Assembly (NCBI GenBank): GCA_024234735.1
Contig: JACKNV010000001.1
Span: 620,001-684,000, forward strand
DNA length: 64,000 nt
Reading direction: 5' to 3'
From: Pseudomonadales bacterium
GTDB taxonomy: Bacteria > Pseudomonadota > Gammaproteobacteria > Pseudomonadales > Halieaceae
Part shown: positions 44,056 through 53,501 of the stretch, piece by piece
How the letters are laid out: each line of letters opens with the position of its first letter
Numbering within the stretch: position 1 is the stretch's first letter
Notes under the pieces: generated by a model
What the model saw: only the letters and a program-made list of their open reading frames with translations
What the model was told of the DNA's origin: nothing
The model's database searches: none
Made by a program: the position numbers and the translations under genes

Positions 44056-44664
44056 ATGGAATACTATCTGAGCCTGTTTATCCGCTCTATTTTCATCGAC
44101 AACATGGCGCTGGCCTTTTTCCTGGGCATGTGCACCTTTCTCGCCATCTCCAAGAAGATCCAGGCGGCACTGGGGCTGGGCATCGCCGTGACGGTGGTGC
44201 TGGCCATTACCGTACCTGTCAACAACCTGATTTACACCTACCTGCTGGCGGATGGGGCCCTGGCCTGGGCCGGCTTGCCGGATCTGAATCTGAGCTTCCT
44301 GGGTCTGCTGTCCTATATCGGCGTGATCGCCGCGCTGGTACAGATTCTGGAGATGTTTCTCGATAAATTCGTCCCCGCGCTGTACAACGCCCTGGGTGTG
44401 TTCCTGCCCCTGATCACTGTGAACTGCGCCATTCTCGGTGCCTCGCTGTTCATGGTGGAGCGCGATTACAACTTTGCCGAGAGTGTGGTGTTCGGCGCCG
44501 GCTCCGGCGTGGGCTGGGCGCTGGCAATTGTCGCCCTGGCAGGTATCCGCGAGAAGCTGAAGTACTCGGACGTGCCCGATGGTTTACAGGGGCTGGGGAT
44601 CACCTTCATTACAGTTGGCCTCATGTCACTGGGTTTTATGTCCTTCGGCGGCATCGATATCTAA
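44056..44664 (+). CDS. nqrE: Na+-NQR subunit E
   Basis: 202 residues with six hydrophobic helices, homologous to NqrD in inverted topology. Cys26 in LGMCTFLAIS and the Cys in ITVNCAILGASLF complete the shared intramembrane cluster. No gap from nqrD, and nqrF starts 16 bases on. Confidence 0.97.
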   Translation: MEYYLSLFIRSIFIDNMALAFFLGMCTFLAISKKIQAALGLGIAVTVVLAITVPVNNLIYTYLLADGALAWAGLPDLNLSFLGLLSYIGVIAALVQILEMFLDKFVPALYNALGVFLPLITVNCAILGASLFMVERDYNFAESVVFGAGSGVGWALAIVALAGIREKLKYSDVPDGLQGLGITFITVGLMSLGFMSFGGIDI

Positions 44665-44680
44665 GCGGGATTGAACTGAT

Positions 44681-45904
44681 ATGGATATGACAATTGTTTA
44701 CGGCGTCAGCATGTTCACGGCCATCGTAGTAGTGCTGGTGGTGATCATTCTCTTTGCCCGCTCCGCGCTGGTCAGTTCCGGTGACGTCCACATAGAGATC
44801 AACGGCGAGAAGACCATCACCGTGCCCGCCGGCGGTAAACTGCTGCAGACCCTGTCGGAGGCGAACCTGTTCCTGCCGTCCGCCTGTGGCGGTGGCGGAA
44901 CCTGCGCCCAGTGCAAATGCATCATCGAGGAGGGTGGCGGCTCCATGCTGCCCACCGAGGAATCCCATTTCACCAAGCGCGACGCGGCCGAAGGCTGGCG
45001 CCTGAGCTGCCAGGCCTCGGTCAAGCAGGATATGAAGATTCGGGTCCCGGAGGAGGTGTTCGGGGTCAAACAGTGGGAATGCACGGTGGAATCCAACCCC
45101 AACGTGGCCACGTTCATCAAGGAACTGACCCTGCGCCTGCCCGAGGGCGAGAACGTGGATTTCCGGGCCGGCGGGTACGTGCAGTTGGAGTGTCCGCCGC
45201 ATCATGTCAAGTTCGCCGATTTCGATATCGACAAGGAATATCGGGGCGACTGGGAGCACTTCGGATTCTTCAAGCTCGAATCGGTCGTCAAGGAAACCAC
45301 TATTCGCGCCTACTCCATGGCCAATTATCCCGAAGAAAAGGGCATCGTGAAGTTCAATATCCGGATAGCCACGCCGCCTCCGGGCAGCCAGGGCATTCCT
45401 CCCGGCATCATGTCGTCCTGGGTGTTCGATCTCAAACCGGGTGACAAGGTCAAGGTATACGGCCCGTTCGGCGAGTTCTTCGCCAAGGACACCGATGCCG
45501 AGATGGTGTTCATCGGCGGTGGTGCCGGTATGGCGCCCATGCGCTCGCACATATTCGACCAGCTCAAGCGCCTGCACAGCAAGCGCAAGATTTCCTTCTG
45601 GTACGGTGCCCGCTCCCTGCGCGAGATGTTCTATCAGGACGAGTACGATCAACTCGCCGCGGAGAACGACAACTTCGAGTGGCATGTGGCGCTGTCCGAC
45701 CCGCAGCCGGAAGACAACTGGGAGGGGTTGACCGGTTTTATCCACAACGTCCTCTATAACGAATACCTCAAGGACCATCCCGCTCCCGAGGATTGTGAGT
45801 ACTACATGTGCGGGCCGCCGATGATGAACGCTGCGGTCATCCAGATGCTCACTGAGCTGGGTGTGGAGCCGGAGAACATACTGCTAGATGACTTCGGCGG
45901 CTGA
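44681..45904 (+). CDS. nqrF: Na+-NQR subunit F (NADH dehydrogenase, Fe-S, FAD)
   Basis: 407 residues. N-terminal membrane anchor, 2Fe-2S ferredoxin domain with Cys69, Cys75 and Cys78 in ACGGGGTCAQC, FAD motif RAYSMANYP and NAD-binding FIGGGAGMAPMRSH, ending in LDDFGG. It is the entry point of electrons from NADH into the sodium pump. The last codons overlap the start of apbE by 17 bases. Confidence 0.97.
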   Translation: MDMTIVYGVSMFTAIVVVLVVIILFARSALVSSGDVHIEINGEKTITVPAGGKLLQTLSEANLFLPSACGGGGTCAQCKCIIEEGGGSMLPTEESHFTKRDAAEGWRLSCQASVKQDMKIRVPEEVFGVKQWECTVESNPNVATFIKELTLRLPEGENVDFRAGGYVQLECPPHHVKFADFDIDKEYRGDWEHFGFFKLESVVKETTIRAYSMANYPEEKGIVKFNIRIATPPPGSQGIPPGIMSSWVFDLKPGDKVKVYGPFGEFFAKDTDAEMVFIGGGAGMAPMRSHIFDQLKRLHSKRKISFWYGARSLREMFYQDEYDQLAAENDNFEWHVALSDPQPEDNWEGLTGFIHNVLYNEYLKDHPAPEDCEYYMCGPPMMNAAVIQMLTELGVEPENILLDDFGG

Positions 45905-46949
45905 TACCCAAAGCCACCCCAGAGGGTGGCTTTTTTACATCTGCTGCCTGTGCGCGATAGCGCTGTTGACGGCCTGCCAGGGTGCGCCCGAGGTGGTCAA
46001 GCTGGAAGGGCAGGCCATGGGTACCAGCTGGCACGTCACCGTGGTGCCCAACGCTGGTGTCCCGGACCGGGCGGTTTTGCAGGCGGGCATAGAAGAGCAG
46101 CTGCAGCGGGTGGTGCTGAGCATGTCCACCTATTTGCCCGATTCGGAGATAAGCCGTTTCAATGCCCTGGCCCCGGATACCTGGCTGGTAGTATCGGAAG
46201 ACTTCTACCGGGTGCTGTCCACGGCCCTGGCGGTGGGCTGGCAGAGCGAGGGGGCCTACGACGTCACCGTGGCACCCCTGGTCGACCTGTGGGGCTTTGG
46301 TCCCGCGGGGCCGGTAACCGTGCCGCCGGCAGATGATCTGGTAACCGACATTCTCGAGAACGTCGGCCAGCAATATTTGCGCCTGGAGGCGGACGGCGGT
46401 TATCGCGTGTTGAAGACCCGTCCGGTTACCCTGGACTTTTCTTCCATCGCCAAGGGCTATGCCGTGGATCTGGTTGCCCTCTGGCTGCAGTCCCGGGGCG
46501 TGGAGCGCTTCCTGGTGGAAGTCGGGGGTGAAATGCGGCTCGCGGGTATGAGCGGGCGCGGCGATCCCTGGCGTGTCGCCATCGAACGGCCGGAAAGTGC
46601 CGCCCGCACCGCACAGCGGGCCATCAGCCTGACCGATACGGCGGTCGCCACATCGGGTGACTACCGCAATTACTTCGAGGTCGATGGCCAGCGTTTTTCC
46701 CACAGCATCGATCCCCGCCGGGGTTACCCCGTCGCCCATGACCTGGTATCGGTCACCGTGGTTGACAGCAGTGCCATGCGGGCAGATGCCTGGGCAACGG
46801 CGTTGGTGGTACTGGGGCATGAGCGGGCGATGGCGGTGGCCACGGAGCAGGGGTTAGCGGTATATTTCATTCAACGGCAGGGTGAGACGTTGCACAGCAG
46901 TCACACCCCGGCTTTCGCGCCTCTGCTGGACAGCGGCGCAACCGATTGA
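45888..46949 (+). CDS. apbE: FAD:protein FMN transferase ApbE
   Basis: 353 residues with a lipoprotein signal and lipobox LLTAC (Cys30), so it is an outer- or inner-membrane lipoprotein facing the periplasm. MGTSWHVTV, DFSSIAKGYAVDLVA and HSIDPRRGYPV are typical ApbE motifs; it transfers FMN from FAD to the Thr of NqrB and NqrC. ATG 45888 overlaps nqrF by 17 bases. An intrinsic terminator lies in codons 8-17, within the signal peptide, which is unusual: it could limit apbE expression relative to the nqr genes. Confidence 0.95.
   Translation: MTSAADTQSHPRGWLFYICCLCAIALLTACQGAPEVVKLEGQAMGTSWHVTVVPNAGVPDRAVLQAGIEEQLQRVVLSMSTYLPDSEISRFNALAPDTWLVVSEDFYRVLSTALAVGWQSEGAYDVTVAPLVDLWGFGPAGPVTVPPADDLVTDILENVGQQYLRLEADGGYRVLKTRPVTLDFSSIAKGYAVDLVALWLQSRGVERFLVEVGGEMRLAGMSGRGDPWRVAIERPESAARTAQRAISLTDTAVATSGDYRNYFEVDGQRFSHSIDPRRGYPVAHDLVSVTVVDSSAMRADAWATALVVLGHERAMAVATEQGLAVYFIQRQGETLHSSHTPAFAPLLDSGATD
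45910..45936 (+). terminator. Intrinsic terminator inside apbE
   Basis: Perfect 10-bp stem AAAGCCACCC/GGGTGGCTTT with loop CAGA; the T tract (45931-45936) starts inside the stem end. It begins 6 bases after the nqrF stop and lies in apbE codons 8-17. Confidence 0.85.
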
Positions 46950-46982
46950 TAGTGGGAGTCCAGTGGGCTCCGGAGACTGGTG

Positions 46983-47228
46983 ATGTTCTTATTCATGTGC
47001 AGCCTGCTGGTAATCTGCCTGGTCATGACCGCCATGGCGGTAGGGGTGATCTACGGCAGGGCGCCGATCAAGGGTTCCTGCGGCGGCATGGGCGCGCTGG
47101 GTATCGATACCGCCTGTGAGATTTGTGGCGGCGACCCGCGGCGCTGTGACGAGGAAACCCGCGACGGTGAGGCAGGCCGGAACAATCCCGAGCTGTATTA
47201 CCCGGCCGACAAGCCCGCAGACAGATAA
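46983..47228 (+). CDS. nqrM: Na+-NQR maturation factor NqrM
   Basis: 81 residues from ATG 46983 (GTG 46980 is also in frame). One N-terminal transmembrane helix, then four cysteines in GSCGG...TACEICGG...RRCDEE. NqrM (DUF539 family) helps deliver iron for the NqrD/E cluster in Vibrio. It follows apbE directly, which fits pump assembly. Confidence 0.93.
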   Translation: MFLFMCSLLVICLVMTAMAVGVIYGRAPIKGSCGGMGALGIDTACEICGGDPRRCDEETRDGEAGRNNPELYYPADKPADR

Positions 47229-47266
47229 TCCGGGGGCGCCTCCAGGTGAGTTCCCACGGTGGTTCA

Positions 47267-48508
47267 ATGCTGCACTACGCCGCCTTTATCGGCACCCGCT
47301 ACAGTTTCAGCCGCAAGCGCAACCGGTTTACCTCGGTGATCGCCGTGGTATCCATGTTGGGCATGGTTCTCGGTGTTGCCAGCCTGATCACGGTGCTGGC
47401 CGTCATGAACGGGTTCGCCGGTGAACTGCGCAGCCGCATCCTGTCCCTGGTGCCGCACGGCTACGTCGCCCATCGCGATGGCGGGATACCCGACTGGCAG
47501 GCGCTGGCGGCTACCCTGGAGGCCCAGCCGGGTGTGATCGCGGTGTCGCCCTTCATCACTGACAAGGTAATACTGAGCAGCCCATACAACCAGCGCGGAG
47601 CCGTGCTGACCGCTATCGACCCGGTACTGGAGGGGCAGGTGTCCGAGATTCCCGCGGCACTGGTCAGCGGTTCACTGGAATCCCTGGGGGAACCCGGTTT
47701 CAATGTGGTGCTGGGCGCTTCCCTGGCGCGCATGCTGCGGGTGCAGGCCGGCGATTTCCTGGAGGTCACCGTGCCGCGCCTGACCGTTACCCCGCTCGGT
47801 GTTTTCCCGCGCAGCAAGCGTCTGCGAGTGACAGGCATCTTCGAGGTGGGCGCGCAGCCCGATGCCTACCAGGCCTATGTGTCGCTGGATTCCGGGCAGA
47901 AACTGCTGGGCGCGCGTGATACGGTTGCCGGGCTGCAGCTGAAAACCGACGACCTGTTCTCCGCGCCGCGGGTGATAGCCGCGCTGCAGGCCGCGCTTCC
48001 CCCGGACTACGAGGCCCGCGACTGGAGCCAGACCCAGGGCTCCCTGTTCCAGGCAGTCAAAATGGAAAAGGTCATGGTGAGCCTGCTGTTACTCAGCGTG
48101 GTCGCGGTGGCCGCTTTCAATATCGTGTCGACCCTGGTGATGTCGGTCGCCGAGAAGCGTCGCGACATCGCCGTATTGCGCACCATGGGCGCGCGTGCCG
48201 CCGGTATCATGGTTGTTTTTGTCGCCCATGGCCTGGCCCTGGCGGCCGTGGGCATTTCCGTCGGCGCCGCGCTGGGTGTGGGCCTGGCCCTCAACATTTC
48301 GCGCCTGACCGCGCTGACCGAGCGCCTGCTCGGCGTCAAACTGTTTGACCCGAGCGTGTATTTCATCAGTGAGTTGCCGTCCGATCTGCAATGGGCGGAT
48401 GTGGCGGCCGTGGTACTCGCATCGCTGTCGCTCAGCCTGCTGGCCACCCTGTACCCGGCCTGGCGCGCCACCCGCATCGCTCCCGCGGAGGTATTGCGCT
48501 ATGAATAA
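47267..48508 (+). CDS. lolC: Lipoprotein-releasing permease LolC
   Basis: 413 residues from ATG 47267, which matches the family start (MLHYAAFIGTRYSFSRKRNRF); an in-frame GTG at 47246 would add 7 residues. Four transmembrane helices (one N-terminal, three C-terminal) around a large periplasmic domain, FtsX/MacB type. With LolE and the LolD ATPase it extracts outer-membrane lipoproteins from the inner membrane. Overlaps lolD by 8 bases. Confidence 0.94.
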   Translation: MLHYAAFIGTRYSFSRKRNRFTSVIAVVSMLGMVLGVASLITVLAVMNGFAGELRSRILSLVPHGYVAHRDGGIPDWQALAATLEAQPGVIAVSPFITDKVILSSPYNQRGAVLTAIDPVLEGQVSEIPAALVSGSLESLGEPGFNVVLGASLARMLRVQAGDFLEVTVPRLTVTPLGVFPRSKRLRVTGIFEVGAQPDAYQAYVSLDSGQKLLGARDTVAGLQLKTDDLFSAPRVIAALQAALPPDYEARDWSQTQGSLFQAVKMEKVMVSLLLLSVVAVAAFNIVSTLVMSVAEKRRDIAVLRTMGARAAGIMVVFVAHGLALAAVGISVGAALGVGLALNISRLTALTERLLGVKLFDPSVYFISELPSDLQWADVAAVVLASLSLSLLATLYPAWRATRIAPAEVLRYE

Positions 48509-49172
48509 GCCGGTGCTGGAGTGCCGCGGGCTGTCGCGGGTGTACGGCGATGGCGACCGGCTGGTGACGGTACTGCGTGACGTCAACCTGTGCCTGGAGG
48601 CCGGGGAGAAGATAGCCGTGATCGGCGCCTCGGGTTCCGGCAAGTCGACCCTGCTCAACCTGCTGGGGGGGCTGGACAACCCCACCAGCGGGCAGGTACT
48701 CATGGCCGGCCGTGACCTGGCCCGGCTGTCCGAGCGGGAGTTGTGCCGGTTGCGCAACAAGCGCCTGGGCTTCGTCTACCAGTTTCACCACCTGCTGCCG
48801 GAATTCGACGCCAGGGAGAACGTGGCCATGCCGTTGCTGATAGCCGGCAGCAAACGCGCCGAGGCCTGGCGCAGGGCCGCAGACATGCTGGACAGGGTCG
48901 GCATGTCCCATCGCCTGGAGCATCGCCCTGGCCAGCTATCCGGCGGCGAACGCCAGCGGGTAGCCATTGCCCGCGCCCTGGTGGGCAGTCCCGACTGCGT
49001 GCTGATGGACGAGCCCACCGGCAACCTCGACCCTCATTCCGCGGCCCAGGTGTTGCAGCTGATCGACGAACTGGGCCAGGACAGCGCCGCCTTCGTGGTG
49101 GTCACCCATGATCCCGGTATCGCCCGCCAGATGAATCGCACCCTCGAGCTGCGAGATGGTCGCCTGGTATGA
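48501..49172 (+). CDS. lolD: Lipoprotein-releasing ATPase LolD
   Basis: 223 residues. ABC ATPase with Walker A GASGSGKST, Q-loop YQFHHLLPEF, signature LSGGERQRVAIARAL and Walker B VLMDEPTGNLD. The lolC and lolE junctions are both overlapping, so the three proteins should be made in fixed ratio. Confidence 0.96.
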   Translation: MNKPVLECRGLSRVYGDGDRLVTVLRDVNLCLEAGEKIAVIGASGSGKSTLLNLLGGLDNPTSGQVLMAGRDLARLSERELCRLRNKRLGFVYQFHHLLPEFDARENVAMPLLIAGSKRAEAWRRAADMLDRVGMSHRLEHRPGQLSGGERQRVAIARALVGSPDCVLMDEPTGNLDPHSAAQVLQLIDELGQDSAAFVVVTHDPGIARQMNRTLELRDGRLV

Positions 49173-50413
49173 GCCCGGGTGACCGCCTGCGGCTTGCCGC
49201 CCGCTATACGTTTTCCCTGGGTGGCGGGCAACTATCCACGTTTCTTTCCAGCCTCTCCATGCTGGGACTGGTGCTGGCGATAAGCCTGCTGATCATCGTG
49301 CTGTCGGTGATGAACGGTTTCGACAAGGAGATGCGCGAACGTATTCTCGGCATGGTGCCCCATGTGACCCTGCAGGCGCACGAGCCGATCGAGGACTGGC
49401 GCGCACAGGCGGCACTGGTCGCCCGCCATCCCGATGTCGTGGAAGTAACCCCGTTTGTCGAATTCGATGCCCTGTTCATGCGCGGCGAGCGGATCGAAAC
49501 GGCCCGTGGCATCGGCCTGGCGCAGGATGATCCGGCCGCCGCGTCGCGGGTACTGGGCTCCTTGCCGCCCGCTGGCTTGCAGGCATTCAGGGAGCGGCTT
49601 GACAGCCTGGTGCTGGGTGTCGGGATCGCCGACCGGCTGGGTGTGGTGCCCGGCGATGAAATCACCCTGATCGTGCCGGGAAGTGGCCAGGGGGAGAGTG
49701 CGCGCCCGACCCGGTTCGAGGTGGTGCGCCTGGCGGGGGTTCTGGACACGCGCACCGAACTGGACGAGGTCGCGGCCATCGTACCGCTGGCGCTGGCTTC
49801 GCAACTGGCCGGTATCGGCAGCGGCGTCAACGGCCTGCGCGTGGTCACCAGCGACCTGTTCGCCGTTGCCCGTATCGGCTGGGAGCTGGTGAACAGCCTG
49901 CCGCCGGGTTACTACGCTACCAACTGGATGATGACGCATGGCAATCTCTATTCCGCTATCCAGCTCTCCCGCGACCTGATATCCGTGCTGCTGTTCTCGA
50001 TCATTGCCGTGGCCGCCTTCAATGTGGTGTCGTCCCTGGTACTGGTGGTGTTCGACAAGCAGGGCAATATCGCCATACTGCGCACCCTGGGAGCCTCCGC
50101 GGGGGACATCGCCAGCATTTTCGTGATGCAGGGCGCCATGATTGGCCTGGTGGGAGCCCTGCTGGGCGCCTTACTGGGCGCGCTGGGCAGTCTCGTGGTG
50201 CCGGGCCTGGTCGCGCGCCTGGAGAACCTGCTGGATATCAACTTCCTCAATACCGACGTCTACCCGGTATCCTTCCTGCCGGTGGATCTGCTGCTGCGAG
50301 ACGTCCTGCTGGTGGCAGCCGTGGCCCTGGCCATGTGCGTGGTGGCTGCCGTCTACCCGGCTTTGCGAGCCGCGCGCCTGGCGCCCGCCCTGGTACTCAA
50401 CCAGGATCGCTAG
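49169..50413 (+). CDS. lolE: Lipoprotein-releasing permease LolE
   Basis: 414 residues, same architecture as LolC: helix near residues 25-50, periplasmic domain, and three C-terminal helices. Starts in an ATGA overlap with lolD. Assigned as LolE rather than LolC by position in the operon. Confidence 0.93.
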   Translation: MSPGDRLRLAARYTFSLGGGQLSTFLSSLSMLGLVLAISLLIIVLSVMNGFDKEMRERILGMVPHVTLQAHEPIEDWRAQAALVARHPDVVEVTPFVEFDALFMRGERIETARGIGLAQDDPAAASRVLGSLPPAGLQAFRERLDSLVLGVGIADRLGVVPGDEITLIVPGSGQGESARPTRFEVVRLAGVLDTRTELDEVAAIVPLALASQLAGIGSGVNGLRVVTSDLFAVARIGWELVNSLPPGYYATNWMMTHGNLYSAIQLSRDLISVLLFSIIAVAAFNVVSSLVLVVFDKQGNIAILRTLGASAGDIASIFVMQGAMIGLVGALLGALLGALGSLVVPGLVARLENLLDINFLNTDVYPVSFLPVDLLLRDVLLVAAVALAMCVVAAVYPALRAARLAPALVLNQDR

Positions 50414-50415
50414 AG

Positions 50416-50940
50416 CTATAACCTTTTGGCGCGCTTGCGCTGGCGTTCCTTCCAGTGGACCGACACGCGCCAGCGCCAGCTCAGACTGATGACGAAGTAG
50501 CCCAGGCAGCCGAAGAACAGGCCGCACAGCAGGCAGCCAAGCAGAAATGGCTGCCAGATATTCACCAGGGTGTGGCCCAGCCAGTGGAAGCTGAGGGCGA
50601 ATTTCACGTCCGCTACCGGTGCGTCGATGATGAGGGCGCCGACTTCGTAGGCCATGAAAAACAGCGCCGGCATGGTCAGCGGGTTGGTCAGCCAGACCAG
50701 GCATACAGAAAGGGGCAGGTTGCAGCGCAACAACACGGCGAGGAGGGCGGCGACCACCATCTGCCCGGGTATGGGCATGAAGGCCACGAACAGCCCGACG
50801 AAGAACGCCATGGATGCGGAGTAGCGATTGATATGCCACAGGTTGGTTGCGTATATCCAGTCGCCCAGGAACTGCAGGGACTTTATTTCGCGGATGCGCG
50901 CCACGCTGGGAACAATCGATTTAAGGGTTTTCTTCGGCAT
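50416..50940 (-). CDS. DUF2062 membrane protein
   Basis: 174 residues. Helices around ASMAFFVGLFVAFMPIPGQM, LVWLTNPLTMPALFF and a C-terminal segment, with the conserved NP in TNPLTMPALFF. DUF2062 proteins are uncharacterised inner-membrane proteins. It is convergent with lolE and lies next to comEC, the same order as in Pseudomonas. Confidence 0.88.
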   Translation of the reverse strand: MPKKTLKSIVPSVARIREIKSLQFLGDWIYATNLWHINRYSASMAFFVGLFVAFMPIPGQMVVAALLAVLLRCNLPLSVCLVWLTNPLTMPALFFMAYEVGALIIDAPVADVKFALSFHWLGHTLVNIWQPFLLGCLLCGLFFGCLGYFVISLSWRWRVSVHWKERQRKRAKRL

Positions 50941-51121
50941 GCATTGGCTGGCTGGATATGCTGTGTCAATCCGCAGTGGGTCGTGGTGTACTGGCCAAGT
51001 GGCCCGGGAACAGTGGCTGGAATGCCGCCCGGGCCAGTTTCGATGCGCTCCATTATGCCCCCAAAACGGTAGCTACTCTAGCGCCCGGCGGGGTATCCAA
51101 GCAACCGCATGAGGTGTCCGC

Positions 51122-53428
51122 ATGCGAGCGTGGCTGATCAGCCTGCTGCTGGGGATTCTACCGGTGCCACTGCTACCGTGGCTGCCCCCGCCGGGGTTCG
51201 TATGCGCCCTGGCGCTGGTCGCGATAGGCAGCCTGCCAATCGTATCGGGAATCTGGCGGAGCCTGGCCGGCATGGTCCTCGGCGCAGCGCTGGCCATGGC
51301 ACACGGACACTGGTTGTTACAGGGGCGGCTGCCCGCTGCCTGTGTCGGCCAGCAGCTGGAGCTGACCGGCAGGGTAAGCTCTCTGCCCAGAACCAGTGCC
51401 CTGGCAGACGGTACCGTTCGCCAGCGGTTTGAGTTCGCCCCGGCGGCGGTCATCCCGGGCGCTTGCGAAGGAGTGCGGCGGGTGCTGCTGTCCTATTACG
51501 GCGAGCACAGGATGCAACCGGGGCAATGGTGGCGGTTCACGGTGCGCTTGAAAAAACCGTGGGGACTGGCCAACCCCGGCTCCTTCAATCTGCAGGCCTG
51601 GTTTGCCGAGAGCGGTATCGGTGCAACCGGCAGCGTGAGCAAACGCGGCGCCCGCGAACTGCCGCGCCCGTTCAGCTGGAAGGATATCGCCAATCGCGAG
51701 CGGTTTCTGATCAGCGAGCGAATACGGGCCCAGCCGATGCCTGCGGACGTAACGGCGATACTGGCGGCCATTACCGTGGCGGACAAAAGTGGCATAAATG
51801 CCCGCCTGTGGTCGCTGTTGCAACTGTACGGCATCAATCACCTGCTGGTGATCTCCGGCCTGCATATCGGCCTGGTGGCCGCGGCGGGTTTCCTGGCCGG
51901 CAGGCTGCTGCTGCGACTGGCACTGCCGTGTGGCATGTACCTGGCTTGGCTGCCGGCGGTGGTGGCCCTGACCGGCGCAGGCGCCTATGCGGCACTGGCC
52001 GGATTCGCCATCTCCACCCAGCGCGCGCTGTGCATGCTGGTCTGCTTCCTGGTAGCGGGGCTGTTGGGACGACGCAGCAGCGGCGGTAACAGCCTGTTGC
52101 TCGCCGCGCTGAGCGTGCTGCTGATCAATCCGCTCGCCCTGCTGGGCAGCGGCATGTGGTTGTCATTCGGGGCGGTGGCGACGCTGTTGTGGCTGGGTTA
52201 CTGGCAGCGCGGCAAGGCTCGCTGGCAGCAACTGTTCCGCGCCCATGTTTGCATGTCACTGGTCATGCTGCCCCTGGGAGGCTGGTTCTTTTCCGGCAGC
52301 AGCCTGGTGGCACCACTGGCCAACCTGGTGCTGGTCCCGCTGGTGGGCCTGCTGGTAGTGCCCCTGGCATTGCTGGCGGTGGTGGCCATGTACCTGTTCC
52401 CGGCGCTGGAAAACGCCCTGTGGGCACTGGCGGCCTGGCCCCTCGAACAGTTGTTGCCCTGGGCACAGCGCCTTGCCAGCGGGCGCCACCACTGGCTCTA
52501 CTGGCAATTGACGCCATCGCTGCCAGCGGTAGTGCTGGGGGCCATTGCTGTGGCGCTGGTGGTCATGCCACTGCCCACGCGGCTGCGTGGGCTGGCCCTG
52601 CTATTGCTGGTGCCACTGTTGTTGCCGGTGGCTCCCGCAAGCGATCGGGACGCCGGGCAAGACGGCACGCAGCTCACGGTGCTGGATGTAGGCCAGGGCA
52701 CCGCAGTGGTGTTGCGCAGTGCCGGCAGGGTGCTGGTTTACGATACCGGCGGCGGCGACCCGGCGGGCGTCAACATGGCGGTGTCGGTGCTGGTGCCTTT
52801 CCTGCGACGCCAGGGTGTCAGCGAAGTGGATACGCTGATCGTAAGCCACCCCGATAACGACCACAGTGCAGGCACCGCGGCACTGCTGGCGGCGGTGCCC
52901 GTGCAGCGGTTCTTCTACGGGGGCGAGGCGCAGGACGGTCAGGGAGTGCCCTGTGTCGCCGGCCAGGCCTGGCAGTGGCCTGGCGGGGTGCGTTTCCAGT
53001 TTCTTTCGCCGGGGCTGGAAAGCGACGCCGGCCTGGCGTCCAACAATGCCTCCTGTGTGTTGCAAGTGGAGGCCCAGGGGCACCGCCTGCTGTTGACCGG
53101 CGATATAGAGGCCACCCGGGAGCGGGAGCTGGTTCGCTACTGGGGCCCTTCGCTGGCAAGTGACTGGCTGCTGCTGCCGCACCACGGCAGCGCTACCTCC
53201 TCGACCCATGCCCTCATCAAGCACGTGCGGCCCGCCGTGGTGGCCAACAGCAGTGGCTATGCCAACCGCTTCGGCCATCCCCACGCGCAGGTCCTGGAGC
53301 GCGTGTACCGGGCCGGCGCAAGGTACTACGACACCGCCGACTCCGGCGCGCTGAGCTTTGAATTCCGGCGCGGGGAGCCTATTGCCGTGAGCTGTTATCG
53401 CCGCAGCTTGCATCGTTTCTGGATGTAA
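51122..53428 (+). CDS. comEC: DNA uptake channel ComEC/Rec2
   Basis: 768 residues. N-terminal OB-like domain, a competence membrane domain with the family pattern LLVISGLHIGLVAA and several helices, and a C-terminal metallo-beta-lactamase-like nuclease domain with LDVGQGTAVVL and SHPDNDHSAGT. It carries single-stranded DNA across the inner membrane in natural transformation. GAGGTG lies 8 bases before the ATG. No pilus genes are in the window. Confidence 0.96.
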   Translation: MRAWLISLLLGILPVPLLPWLPPPGFVCALALVAIGSLPIVSGIWRSLAGMVLGAALAMAHGHWLLQGRLPAACVGQQLELTGRVSSLPRTSALADGTVRQRFEFAPAAVIPGACEGVRRVLLSYYGEHRMQPGQWWRFTVRLKKPWGLANPGSFNLQAWFAESGIGATGSVSKRGARELPRPFSWKDIANRERFLISERIRAQPMPADVTAILAAITVADKSGINARLWSLLQLYGINHLLVISGLHIGLVAAAGFLAGRLLLRLALPCGMYLAWLPAVVALTGAGAYAALAGFAISTQRALCMLVCFLVAGLLGRRSSGGNSLLLAALSVLLINPLALLGSGMWLSFGAVATLLWLGYWQRGKARWQQLFRAHVCMSLVMLPLGGWFFSGSSLVAPLANLVLVPLVGLLVVPLALLAVVAMYLFPALENALWALAAWPLEQLLPWAQRLASGRHHWLYWQLTPSLPAVVLGAIAVALVVMPLPTRLRGLALLLLVPLLLPVAPASDRDAGQDGTQLTVLDVGQGTAVVLRSAGRVLVYDTGGGDPAGVNMAVSVLVPFLRRQGVSEVDTLIVSHPDNDHSAGTAALLAAVPVQRFFYGGEAQDGQGVPCVAGQAWQWPGGVRFQFLSPGLESDAGLASNNASCVLQVEAQGHRLLLTGDIEATRERELVRYWGPSLASDWLLLPHHGSATSSTHALIKHVRPAVVANSSGYANRFGHPHAQVLERVYRAGARYYDTADSGALSFEFRRGEPIAVSCYRRSLHRFWM

Positions 53429-53462
53429 TGCCTGCGTGTTTATTACCCGCTGGGCCTGTGCG

Positions 53463-53468
53463 TATAAT
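53463..53468 (+). promoter_or_regulatory. -10 element before exbB
   Basis: TATAAT 33 bases before the GTG of exbB; a weak TTATTA lies 17 bases upstream of it. Confidence 0.45.
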
Positions 53469-53501
53469 GGCGCGACCAGACGATAACAGGGGAGTGCACA
53501 G

